Source: Thalassobacillus sp043497085 (GTDB lineage Bacteria > Bacillota > Bacilli > Bacillales > Halobacillaceae). From it: a stretch of DNA of 64,000 nucleotides. The DNA is taken from NCBI GenBank assembly GCA_043497085.1, contig JBIEKI010000001.1; one strand, written 5' to 3'. The notes under the pieces are model-generated. The model was given only the letters and a program-made list of their open reading frames with translations. It was not told the DNA's origin and made no database searches. Both the position numbers and the translations under genes were made by a program. This document shows, piece after piece, positions 53,088 through 60,895 of the stretch (the first letter of the stretch is position 1; the number at the start of each line of letters is the position of its first letter).

Positions 53088-53211
53088 AAATGAATGCGTA
53101 ATCGCCTTGGGAGACACGACACGCATAAGCAGAACAGCAAAAGGGAAGGGTTCTTTCTTCCCGTTGATGGACTGCTTATGTCGCGAGTGTCTAGGCGATG
53201 AAGCTGGAAAG
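53088..53211 (+). mobile_element. 124-bp hairpin (MITE-like) insertion inside unit B of copy 3
   Basis: Flanked by the direct repeat GGAAAG (53082-53087 and 53206-53211). Arms ATCGCCT...AGACAC...CATAAGCAG and CTGCTTATG...GTGTCTAGGCGAT are inverted repeats of about 28 bp; an inner AAGGG/CTTCCC pair closes the loop. Copies 1, 2 and 4 read straight through this site, so it is an insertion with a likely 6-bp duplication. Too short to encode a transposase. Confidence 0.6.
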
Positions 53212-53340
53212 CGAGTCGTTTCACGAACCATCCCATTTCTCTTATGGTAACGGACCCTACTACCTCGAAACTGAGTCTTCAATTAAAGGGAGCTTAACTG
53301 TAAGTAACATTAAGATTTAAAACAGCCAATAAAAAATTAT

Positions 53341-53378
53341 TGTTAACGCTTGCAAAACATGTATATACAAATTATAAT
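53341..53378 (+). promoter_or_regulatory. Trehalose operon promoter with cre box
   Basis: TTGCAA (53350-53355) and TATAAT (53373-53378) are separated by 17 bp. TGTTAACGCTTGCA (53341-53354) resembles a cre box (12 of 14 to TGWAANCGNTNWCA) and overlaps the -35, predicting CcpA repression. Confidence 0.75.
53359..53370 (+). promoter_or_regulatory. TreR operator 1
   Basis: ATGTATATACAA, a palindrome of the B. subtilis TreR operator type, lies between -35 and -10. Confidence 0.75.
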
Positions 53379-53389
53379 TGATTCATAAC

Positions 53390-53401
53390 TTGTATATACA
53401 T
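53390..53401 (+). promoter_or_regulatory. TreR operator 2
   Basis: TTGTATATACAT, the inverted counterpart of operator 1, is centred 31 bp downstream at the likely transcription start. Confidence 0.75.
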
Positions 53402-53443
53402 GTCATGGCGATTGGGAAAAACTGATTAGGAGGGAAACTTACT

Positions 53444-53938
53444 ATGTTTAAAAAACTTTTTGGCAAAGACAATAAAGAGACAATTCTGACAGCTCCTGTC
53501 ACGGGGAAAGTGGTTGACCTGACTGAGGTGCCGGACCCAACTTTTTCACAAAAAATGATGGGAGAAGGTCTTGCTATCCAACCATCCGAAGGAAAAGCGG
53601 TAGCACCATTTGATGGAGAAATCGTCCAATTATTCCCGACGAAACATGCAGTTGGGTTAAAGAACAAAGCCGGTGTCGAAGTGTTGGTTCATATCGGTCT
53701 GGAAACAGTTGGCATGAACGGGGAAGGGTTCGAAGCTTCTGTAAAGCAAGGGGATAAAGTGAAGACAGGACAGACCCTGGTGACTTTTGATCTTGCAAAG
53801 ATAGAGGAAAAAGCATCAAGCACAGTTACCCCGGTGATTATCACAAACAGTGATGAGTATTCCCTGGATTTCTATAATCAGGGTGATGTGGAAGCTGGTT
53901 CTACTGAAATCATGCAGATCAAGCCAAAGGCCAACTAA
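53444..53938 (+). CDS. PTS glucose-type EIIA protein for trehalose uptake
   Basis: 164 aa, the full EIIA(Glc) fold (DPTFSQKMMGEGLAIQPSEG, GEIVQLFPTKHAVGL, VLVHIGLETVGMNGEGF). His83 in LVHIGLETVG is the phosphorylated residue and His68 the partner. Transfers phosphate from HPr to the EIIB domain of TreP, which lacks its own EIIA. First gene of the operon eiiA-treP-treA-treR; AGGAGG precedes ATG 53444. In B. subtilis treP relies on a separate EIIA, so the linked copy here is a small difference. Confidence 0.9.
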   Translation: MFKKLFGKDNKETILTAPVTGKVVDLTEVPDPTFSQKMMGEGLAIQPSEGKAVAPFDGEIVQLFPTKHAVGLKNKAGVEVLVHIGLETVGMNGEGFEASVKQGDKVKTGQTLVTFDLAKIEEKASSTVTPVIITNSDEYSLDFYNQGDVEAGSTEIMQIKPKAN

Positions 53939-53959
53939 CCTATACGGGAGGAAACCATC

Positions 53960-55369
53960 ATGGATTTGAATAATCAGGCAAAACAGATTTTAGAAGCCAT
54001 TGGCGGAGAAGAAAACATCAATGCCGCTACCCATTGTGTCACACGCTTGCGTTTAGCCTTAAATGATGAGAGCAAAGTCGACCAAGAGAAACTGAACAAC
54101 ATCGAGGCAGTTAAAGGTTCTTTTTCAACAAATGGGCAATTTCAAATTGTAATTGGACAGGGTACTGTCGATAAAGTTTACCAGGAATTGATTTCTATCA
54201 CAGGAATCGGTGAACAGACGAAAGAAGATGTCAAGGCAGCGTCTTCGGAAAAAATGAATCCGCTTCAAAAAGCCATTAAGGTACTTGCAGATATATTCAT
54301 CCCGATTCTGCCAGCGATCGTTACAGCTGGTCTGTTGATGGGTCTGAACAATATTCTTGCCGGTCCGGACATTTTTTATAAAGGTAAATCATTGATCGAT
54401 GTCTATCCTCAGTGGTCCGGCATAGCTGAAATGATCAATCTGATTGCCAATACGGCATTTGTATTCCTGCCAGGTCTGATCGGCTGGTCGGCAGTGAAAA
54501 AGTTTGGAGGCAGTCCATTATTCGGTATTGTCCTCGGTCTTATTTTAGTCCATCCTGACCTGATGAACGCTTGGGATTATGGTAATGCTTTAAAAGAAGG
54601 CAATATACCGACATGGAATTTATTCGGCCTGGAGATTGAAAAAATCGGTTATCAAGGTCAAGTACTGCCGGTATTATTAGCATCCTGGGTGTTAGCCAAA
54701 TCAGAAGTTTGGCTACGTAAACGTGTACCGGATTCTCTGCAATTGTTGCTGGTAGCTCCTACAACATTGTTGATAACTGGATTTTTAACTTTCCTATTCA
54801 TCGGACCTGCTATGTTCTTTGTCGGTAATCTGCTTACTGACGGATTAGTATCGATTTTTGATCAATTCGCTGCATTAGGTGGTTTGATTTACGGTGGTTT
54901 GTATGGTCTGTTAGTCGTAACAGGTATGCACCATACATTCCTGGCAGTAGATATCCAGCTTGTCGGAAGTACAGGAACAACTTTCTTGTGGCCGATGCTT
55001 GCTTTGTCGAATATTGCTCAAGGTTCGGCAGCATTTGCCATGATGCTTGCAACAAAAGATGAAAAGCTGAAAGGCCTGGCTTCCACATCCGGTATTTCTG
55101 CCTATCTCGGTATCACCGAGCCGGCATTGTTCGGGGTCAACCTCCGTTTCAAATATCCGTTTGTCGCTGCCCTGATCTCTTCTGGTATCGCGGGTATGTA
55201 TATAACGGTAGCCGGTGTAACAGCTACTTCCATTGGTGTTGGCGGGATCCCTGGATTCTTGTCAATCAGTGCCGGAAAATGGATGCCATTCTTCATCGGT
55301 ATGGCAATCGTTATCATCCTGCCTGCAGTGATCACTTACCTTTGGGCGAAACGTAGAGGCGACTGTTAA
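53960..55369 (+). CDS. treP: PTS trehalose-specific EIIBC
   Basis: 469 aa. EIIB domain at 1-90 with phosphorylatable Cys26 in ATHCVTRLRLAL. EIIC domain from about 110 with ten or so helices and the GMHHTFLAVDIQL and GITEPALFGVNLRFKYPFVAAL loops typical of sucrose/trehalose EIIC. No EIIA domain is attached. Imports trehalose as trehalose-6-phosphate. 21 bp after the EIIA gene. Confidence 0.93.
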   Translation: MDLNNQAKQILEAIGGEENINAATHCVTRLRLALNDESKVDQEKLNNIEAVKGSFSTNGQFQIVIGQGTVDKVYQELISITGIGEQTKEDVKAASSEKMNPLQKAIKVLADIFIPILPAIVTAGLLMGLNNILAGPDIFYKGKSLIDVYPQWSGIAEMINLIANTAFVFLPGLIGWSAVKKFGGSPLFGIVLGLILVHPDLMNAWDYGNALKEGNIPTWNLFGLEIEKIGYQGQVLPVLLASWVLAKSEVWLRKRVPDSLQLLLVAPTTLLITGFLTFLFIGPAMFFVGNLLTDGLVSIFDQFAALGGLIYGGLYGLLVVTGMHHTFLAVDIQLVGSTGTTFLWPMLALSNIAQGSAAFAMMLATKDEKLKGLASTSGISAYLGITEPALFGVNLRFKYPFVAALISSGIAGMYITVAGVTATSIGVGGIPGFLSISAGKWMPFFIGMAIVIILPAVITYLWAKRRGDC

Positions 55370-55404
55370 TGATTGAGTAAAATTTAAGTTGGTGGTGTTT
55401 TTAA

Positions 55405-57087
55405 ATGAACCAAGCGTGGTGGAAAAAAGCAGTAGTTTACCAAATCTACCCGAAAAGTTTTAATGATACGACAGGCAATGGTGTGGGTGATTTGCAAGGC
55501 ATCATTGAAAAATTGGATTACTTGAAAAACCTGGGGGTCGATGTCCTGTGGCTGACCCCTCCTTATAAATCCCCGCAGCGGGATAACGGTTATGATATCA
55601 GTGACTATTACGATATTCACCCGGAATACGGGACGATGGAAGACTTCGACGAACTGATTGCCGGTGTCCATGAACGCGGGATGAAGCTGATAATGGATAT
55701 TGTTGTGAACCATACGTCAACCGATCATGAATGGTTCCAGCAGGCGAAGCAATCGAAGGATAATCCTTATCGCGATTATTACATTTGGAAAGATGGCAAA
55801 GACGGCGGTCCACCGAACAATTGGAAATCCAAATTCGGCGGCTCTGCCTGGCAGTATCACGAAACGACTGATCAATACTACCTGCATCTATTCGATGTAA
55901 CCCAGGCCGATTTGAACTGGGAAAATGAACAAGTGCGTAAGAGCATCTACGAAATGATGAGTTTCTGGGCAGAGAAAGGCGTCGATGGCTTCCGTTTGGA
56001 TGTCATTAATCTTATCTCCAAAAACCAGGCTTTTCCGGATGATGATGGTAGTGTCGCTCCTGGGGATGGCCGCAAATATTATACCGATGGCCCGCGTGTT
56101 CATGAGTACATGCAGGAGATGAATCGGGAAGTATTTGGCAAGTACGATCTGCTTACTGTCGGTGAAATGTCTTCCACGACCATCGACCATTGCATCCTTT
56201 ATACACGCCCCGAGCGGAAAGAGCTTAGCATGACGTTTAATTTCCATCATTTAAAAGTGGATTACCCGAATGGCGAAAAGTGGACAGTGGCAGATTTCGA
56301 TTTTTATGAATTGAAGAAAATCCTTTCTACCTGGCAAAAAGAAATGAACGCCGGCAAAGGATGGAACGCTTTGTTCTGGTGCAACCATGACCAGCCCCGC
56401 GTACTGTCCCGATTTGGCGATGATGTCAATTATCCAGTAGAATCGGGAAAAATGCTGGCGACGACGATCCACATGATGCAAGGTACGCCTTACGTCTATC
56501 AAGGGGAAGAGTTTGGAATGACGAACCCCTACTTCGAATCTATTAATCAGTATCGTGATGTTGAATCCCTCAATATGTATAACATCCTGAAAGAAGAAGG
56601 GGTGCCGGAAGACGAGATCATTGAGATTTTGAAGCAGAAATCCCGTGATAACTCACGTACTCCAGTTCAATGGAATACAAGTGAAAATGCCGGCTTTTCT
56701 GATCAGTCGCCATGGATTGAAGTGGCGAGCAATTATAAAGAGGTCAATGCTGAAAAAGCGATGGAACAGAAAGACTCCTTGTTCTATCACTACCAGCAGT
56801 TGATCCAGCTTCGAAAAGATTTTGATATCATCACCCATGGTGATTTCGAATGGATTGTGCAGGATGATGAACAAGTTTTTGCTTACGTACGCAAGTGGAA
56901 GGATGAAACCCTTCTCGTCGTCAATAATTTCTACGGATTGGCGACACGGTTAAAAATGCCTGATAAGTTCGACCTCAAAGGAAAGCAAGTGGATATCCTG
57001 ATCAGCAATTATCCCGATTCGGGCAAGGATATCTACGATGGTTTAGGACTGCGGCCATATGAGTCCGTCGTTTATCACATCCACTAA
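55405..57087 (+). CDS. treA: Trehalose-6-phosphate hydrolase
   Basis: 560 aa GH13 enzyme. Conserved regions: DIVVNHTSTDHEWF (I), GFRLDVINLISK with nucleophile Asp (II), LLTVGEMSST with acid/base Glu (III), FWCNHDQPRVLSRFGD (IV). Length and sequence fit phospho-alpha-(1,1)-glucosidase (TreA/TreC), which splits imported trehalose-6-phosphate to glucose and glucose-6-phosphate. Oligo-1,6-glucosidase is the closest alternative, but operon context decides. ATG 55405 follows GGTGGTG. Confidence 0.94.
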   Translation: MNQAWWKKAVVYQIYPKSFNDTTGNGVGDLQGIIEKLDYLKNLGVDVLWLTPPYKSPQRDNGYDISDYYDIHPEYGTMEDFDELIAGVHERGMKLIMDIVVNHTSTDHEWFQQAKQSKDNPYRDYYIWKDGKDGGPPNNWKSKFGGSAWQYHETTDQYYLHLFDVTQADLNWENEQVRKSIYEMMSFWAEKGVDGFRLDVINLISKNQAFPDDDGSVAPGDGRKYYTDGPRVHEYMQEMNREVFGKYDLLTVGEMSSTTIDHCILYTRPERKELSMTFNFHHLKVDYPNGEKWTVADFDFYELKKILSTWQKEMNAGKGWNALFWCNHDQPRVLSRFGDDVNYPVESGKMLATTIHMMQGTPYVYQGEEFGMTNPYFESINQYRDVESLNMYNILKEEGVPEDEIIEILKQKSRDNSRTPVQWNTSENAGFSDQSPWIEVASNYKEVNAEKAMEQKDSLFYHYQQLIQLRKDFDIITHGDFEWIVQDDEQVFAYVRKWKDETLLVVNNFYGLATRLKMPDKFDLKGKQVDILISNYPDSGKDIYDGLGLRPYESVVYHIH

Positions 57088-57111
57088 TGTTAAAATGGTA
57101 ATGGTGATATT

Positions 57112-57825
57112 ATGAAAAAGAAATATTTAGATATCTACAATGAGCTTGTAATGTCCATTCGGGACGGCAGCTTCCGGGCTGGAGAACGGCTGCCTTCCGA
57201 GCATGAGCTTTGCGAGCGTTATGACACCTCAAGAGAAACGATCCGTAAAGCCCTTCATTTGTTAGCGCAAAACGGCTATATCCAAAAGGTGAGAGGGAAA
57301 GGATCGATCGTTTTGGACAGTGATAAATACGAGTTTCCTGTTTCCGGGCTGACAAGCTTCAAGGAATTGACGCATCAATCCGGCCAGCAAATCCGGACAA
57401 AGGTGCACGAGCTGTATTTGTTGGAACCTGACACGGAGTTAGCCGAACTTTTAGATAATCCTGAAAGAGTCCCGATCTGGCGTGTCGTACGATCAAGAGA
57501 AATTGATGGTGAAAAGGTAATCCTGGACAAAGACTACATCCGACAAGATATAGTCCCAGGATTGACCAAAACCATTTGTGAAGATTCGCTGTATGAATAT
57601 ATCGAAAAAAAGTTGGGACTTGCCATTAGCTATGCCAGAAAAGAAATCGTCATAGAGCCGGTTTCGGTAGAAGATAAGGAATTGCTGGATGTAGAGAATC
57701 ACGATCAAATGGTCGTCATCCGCAGTTTTGTCTATTTGGAAGATACGACACTCTTTCAATTTACCGAATCCAGGCACCGTCCTGATAAATTCAGGTTTGT
57801 GGATTTTGCCAGGCGTAGTAAATAA
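57112..57825 (+). CDS. treR: GntR-family trehalose operon repressor
   Basis: 237 aa. Winged helix at 1-70 (YNELVMSIRDGSFRAGERLP, SEHELCERYDTSRETIRKAL, GYIQKVRGKGSIVL) and a UTRA effector domain at 95-235 binding trehalose-6-phosphate. Represses the operon through the two palindromes at 53359 and 53390. Encoded last in the operon it controls, 24 bp after treA, giving autoregulation. Confidence 0.94.
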   Translation: MKKKYLDIYNELVMSIRDGSFRAGERLPSEHELCERYDTSRETIRKALHLLAQNGYIQKVRGKGSIVLDSDKYEFPVSGLTSFKELTHQSGQQIRTKVHELYLLEPDTELAELLDNPERVPIWRVVRSREIDGEKVILDKDYIRQDIVPGLTKTICEDSLYEYIEKKLGLAISYARKEIVIEPVSVEDKELLDVENHDQMVVIRSFVYLEDTTLFQFTESRHRPDKFRFVDFARRSK

Positions 57826-57967
57826 CCCTCAACTTTCAGATAAAATAGAATCTCTTTTCCGCTACGAGAAACCACTTTGTAAAACACTTCCATAAGGAGC
57901 GAATGAAGCAGCTTCTTTTGGAAGTGTTTATTTATTAGAGACTTCGTTAAATCTCCGTGTTGATTTT

Positions 57968-58468
57968 AAAGATAAGCTCCCTAAGGGTCCGTTACCATGT
58001 ATGTAAGGGGATGGTCTTGGAAACGACTCGCTTTCCTGCGGGGGATCTGGCAAGCTTCCTCGGGCTGCGCCCTGTGGGATCTCGCCTAGCCCCTTCTCCC
58101 GCGGGAGTCTCGCCGTTTCCCTTCCCATCCAGCCAGTTTTGTATTAAACGGACCCTTCAAAAAGAGAAAGAATGTACAACTAAAAATTTGATCCTAAAAG
58201 CATTTATAAAGGATATAAAGAGGCAGAAGTCTTCTTCAAAGATGTTATGCCATAAGTGTGATTTCGAGAACTTTCTACGTTAAGGTCCGGAGGGGAACGG
58301 CGAGACTCCTGCGGGATGAAAATGACAGGTGAGACCCCGGAAGACGAAGTCTGAGGAGGCTCAGCGCATGCCCGCGGAAAGGGAGTCGTTCCCCAGAGGA
58401 CCTTTATTCAGATAAACATCTCGAAATCGAGTCTTCCATAATTCGGCCCAATAATTGAATAAGGCTCT
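57968..58468 (-). repeat. Composite structured repeat, copy 4 (inverted orientation)
   Basis: The same two-hairpin element read on the minus strand: unit B at about 57985-58155 and unit A at about 58273-58406, with ends TCTCGAAATCGAGTC (58415-58435) and AAGATAAGCTCCC (57970). It carries neither insertion. Unit A here has GGTCCGGAGGGGAACGG with CGTTCCCCAGAGGACC: changed bases but stems kept. Fills the gap between treR and the DUF6933 gene. Confidence 0.85.
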
Positions 58469-58610
58469 TATGAAAAATAAACAACGTTTAACAGAACCAT
58501 TTGTGAAAGAATCATTAGTACGCCAGCGATTTACTTGGATTGAATGGATTTATACATTAAGATGAAAAATAGATGTTAGACCGATATTACAGAAGTAGGT
58601 GAGTGCAGCG

Positions 58611-59117
58611 ATGATGCAAATAGGAGTTACAGCTAAAATGGCCAAAGAATTGAAGAAAGAAGTCCAGCCTGCGGATGCTGTGGAAGGCCCAAGAATTTAT
58701 CAATGGCATATGAACTTTTTTACTATGCAGCGGAGAAAATGTATCTTATTAATGAATGATGAGACGGGGTTGAACCTGACGTTATTCGGCTTAAAACAGG
58801 AACAATTCAAAAATATGGATCAAGTCATTATGGGCTCGTTAAGAGAGCTGCTAAGATTACTTAAGGTCGATCAAGCTATCATCGATGATTTCCTGGATGC
58901 CGGGCAGGAAATTGTTTATACCAAAACACATGACCGCAGTGTTCTCGGCATGATGAATGAAATAAAGCTTGGTATGGAACATGACCTGCAAGGGTTATCT
59001 TACGATGAGATTGATGCTATCAAAGTAAATGAAGAAAATAACCGGATTATTTTATCACCATTGAAAGAATTAAAGCCCTTGGATACCTTAGTTGCCTACT
59101 ATAATGAAAGTGAATGA
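58611..59117 (+). CDS. DUF6933-type protein
   Basis: 168 aa from ATG 58611 (AGGTGAG 7 nt upstream; the GTG at 58599 overlaps it). Shows the family core IYQWHMNFFTMQRRKCILLMNDETGLNLTLFGLKQEQF and VYTKTHDRSVLGMMNEI. Soluble, no known catalytic motif. Function is unknown; in Bacillaceae such genes are solitary, as here. Confidence 0.65.
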   Translation: MMQIGVTAKMAKELKKEVQPADAVEGPRIYQWHMNFFTMQRRKCILLMNDETGLNLTLFGLKQEQFKNMDQVIMGSLRELLRLLKVDQAIIDDFLDAGQEIVYTKTHDRSVLGMMNEIKLGMEHDLQGLSYDEIDAIKVNEENNRIILSPLKELKPLDTLVAYYNESE

Positions 59118-59119
59118 CA

Positions 59120-59187
59120 GCCGCCTATGAACTGCACCTTTGTCGTTACCACGTACAAGTGGGGTGAGTTCATATGGCGGTTTTTTT
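59120..59187 (+). terminator. Long-stem terminator after DUF6933 gene
   Basis: GCCGCCTATGAACTGCACC pairs with GGTGAGTTCATATGGCGG across an internal stem (one mismatch), followed by T7. Confidence 0.88.
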
Positions 59188-59272
59188 ATTCTGAGAACCA
59201 TGATGTTTAAATAAAACATAAACGGATATGGGTATATTAGAAGACATCTTGAATAAGCCTAAGGGTTTACTG

Positions 59273-59292
59273 ATATACCTTCCAGGGTATAT
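59273..59292 (+). promoter_or_regulatory. Palindrome resembling a CstR/CsoR-type operator
   Basis: ATATACC and GGTATAT arms around TTCCAG overlap a -10 TATAAT (59290-59295; -35 TTTACT 59266-59271). CstR operators before persulfide-oxidising genes have the same ATACC...GGTAT layout. No CsoR-family gene is adjacent in the window. Confidence 0.5.
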
Positions 59293-59332
59293 AATGTATA
59301 TACAATGAAAAAATGAAAAACGGAGGTATTTC

Positions 59333-60745
59333 ATGTATTTCAAATATTTTTTCGATGAAAATCTTGCACAAATGTCCTATTTAGTCGGGTGTCAGGCCAC
59401 GGGCGAAGCTCTAGTCGTCGATCCGGCTCGTGATATTACACCGTATCTGGAAACTGCCGAAGCAGAAGGATTCAATATTACAGCAACAACAGAAACACAC
59501 ATCCACGCTGACTTCGTTTCTGGTGCGCGCGAGTTATCCAAGCGTACAAACGCAAAACTTTATTTATCTAACGAAGGCGGTGGAGACTGGAAGTATCAGT
59601 ATCTGGATGATGTCGATCATGAGCTGCTTAACGATGGGGATAAATTCTATATTGGTAAGGTTCGTTTTGATGTTATGCACACTCCAGGTCATACCCCAGA
59701 AAGTCTCTCTTTCGTATTGACAGACGAAGGTGGCGGATCTGAAGTGCCAATGGGTGTTTTCACAGGAGACTTCGTATTTGTCGGAGATGTCGGCCGTCCT
59801 GACTTGCTTGAAAAAGCAGCAGGAGAAGAGGGTACATCTGAAAAAGGTGCCCACCAAATGTTTGAATCCTTGAAAAAATTCAAGGACTTGCCTGATTATG
59901 TCCAGCTTTGGCCAGGCCACGGAGCAGGAAGTGCCTGCGGTAAGTCGCTGGGTGCTGTACCAACTTCAACCGTAGGTTATGAAAAAATCAATAACTGGGC
60001 TGTCAAACAGGATAATGAAGATGAGTTTGTGAAAAACCTTCTAAGCGGTCAGCCAGAACCGCCGAAATATTTCGCTATGATGAAGAAAATCAATAAAGAA
60101 GGTCCGGATTTCCTTGAAGATAAAGACTTAGAGCAAATTTCTGTCGATAGATTGGATAGTTATAAAAATGACGATACGATTATCCTGGACACCCGTCCTA
60201 AACAGGAATTCGCTAAAGGTCACATCGAGGGAACCATCAATATCCCGTTCAATAAGTCATTTGCCAATTGGGCAGGATGGATGATGGATTATGATAAAGA
60301 TATCGTATTGATTGCTGATCAAGAAGACACTTATGATATCAACCTAACCCTGCAATCAATCGGTCTTGATCGTGCGGTAGCGTATGTGAAAGCAGATGAA
60401 GTTTCTAAACAGTCTAACCTGGAAACTTATGAAAACATTTCGCCAAAAGAGCTGCGTGACAAATACCAGAAAGATGAAGACTATGTCACCATCGACGTTC
60501 GTGAAGAGTCAGAGTGGAATGAAGGTCACTTAGAAGATGCTGAGCATATCTTTGTTGGCACTCTTCCGGATAACCTGGACAAAATTCCAGAAGGCAAAAC
60601 ACCGGTAGTTCATTGCTTATCTGGGGCGCGTTCTGCAATAGCAACCAGTGTATTGCAAAAGCATGGATTTAAAGATGTGAAGAACCTTGAAGGCGGATAT
60701 GCCGCTTGGACTAAAGAAGATTTACCAGTAGTACGAGAAAAATAA
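59333..60745 (+). CDS. Persulfide dioxygenase-rhodanese fusion (CstB-like)
   Basis: 470 aa. N-terminal metallo-beta-lactamase domain of the ETHE1 type (about 1-240): THIHADFVSGARE, HTPGHTPESLS, FTGDFVFVGDVGRPDL, LWPGHGAGSACGKSLG supply the His/Asp iron ligands. A first rhodanese domain (about 265-355) lacks the catalytic Cys (VLIADQEDT). A second (about 370-470) has it in VVHCLSGARSAIA. Oxidises persulfides to sulfite/thiosulfate to limit sulfide toxicity. The palindrome upstream suggests control by persulfides. Own promoter and terminator. Ribosome site CGGAGG before ATG 59333. Confidence 0.88.
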   Translation: MYFKYFFDENLAQMSYLVGCQATGEALVVDPARDITPYLETAEAEGFNITATTETHIHADFVSGARELSKRTNAKLYLSNEGGGDWKYQYLDDVDHELLNDGDKFYIGKVRFDVMHTPGHTPESLSFVLTDEGGGSEVPMGVFTGDFVFVGDVGRPDLLEKAAGEEGTSEKGAHQMFESLKKFKDLPDYVQLWPGHGAGSACGKSLGAVPTSTVGYEKINNWAVKQDNEDEFVKNLLSGQPEPPKYFAMMKKINKEGPDFLEDKDLEQISVDRLDSYKNDDTIILDTRPKQEFAKGHIEGTINIPFNKSFANWAGWMMDYDKDIVLIADQEDTYDINLTLQSIGLDRAVAYVKADEVSKQSNLETYENISPKELRDKYQKDEDYVTIDVREESEWNEGHLEDAEHIFVGTLPDNLDKIPEGKTPVVHCLSGARSAIATSVLQKHGFKDVKNLEGGYAAWTKEDLPVVREK

Positions 60746-60759
60746 ATGGAACGAACCAT

Positions 60760-60794
60760 AATACACCCGCAGCTAAATGCGGGTGTATTTTTTT
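60760..60794 (+). terminator. Terminator after persulfide dioxygenase gene
   Basis: ATACACCCGCA pairs with TGCGGGTGTAT around GCTAAA, followed by a T-run. Confidence 0.92.
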
Positions 60795-60895
60795 AATATA
60801 GTGCATACTAATCTTCTCTCTCGGGTAATGGGATATATAGGCTAAATTTGCATCGAATAAGATTACTTACAAGCGTCTGATAAAGGAGGAATAAA

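Larger units (their letters stand above)
52588..53300 (+). repeat. Composite structured repeat, copy 3 (longest, with two insertions)
   Basis: Outer arms GACTTGATTTCGAGAT (near 52630) and CCTCGAAACTGAGTC (near 53263) enclose unit A (about 52655-52830) and unit B (about 52963-53250). Unit A is the most diverged copy and its pairing is weaker. It holds the same 60-bp insertion as copy 2 (52745-52804). Unit B holds a 124-bp insertion (53088-53211). It fills the gap between ycsI and the trehalose operon. No coding content supported. Confidence 0.85.
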
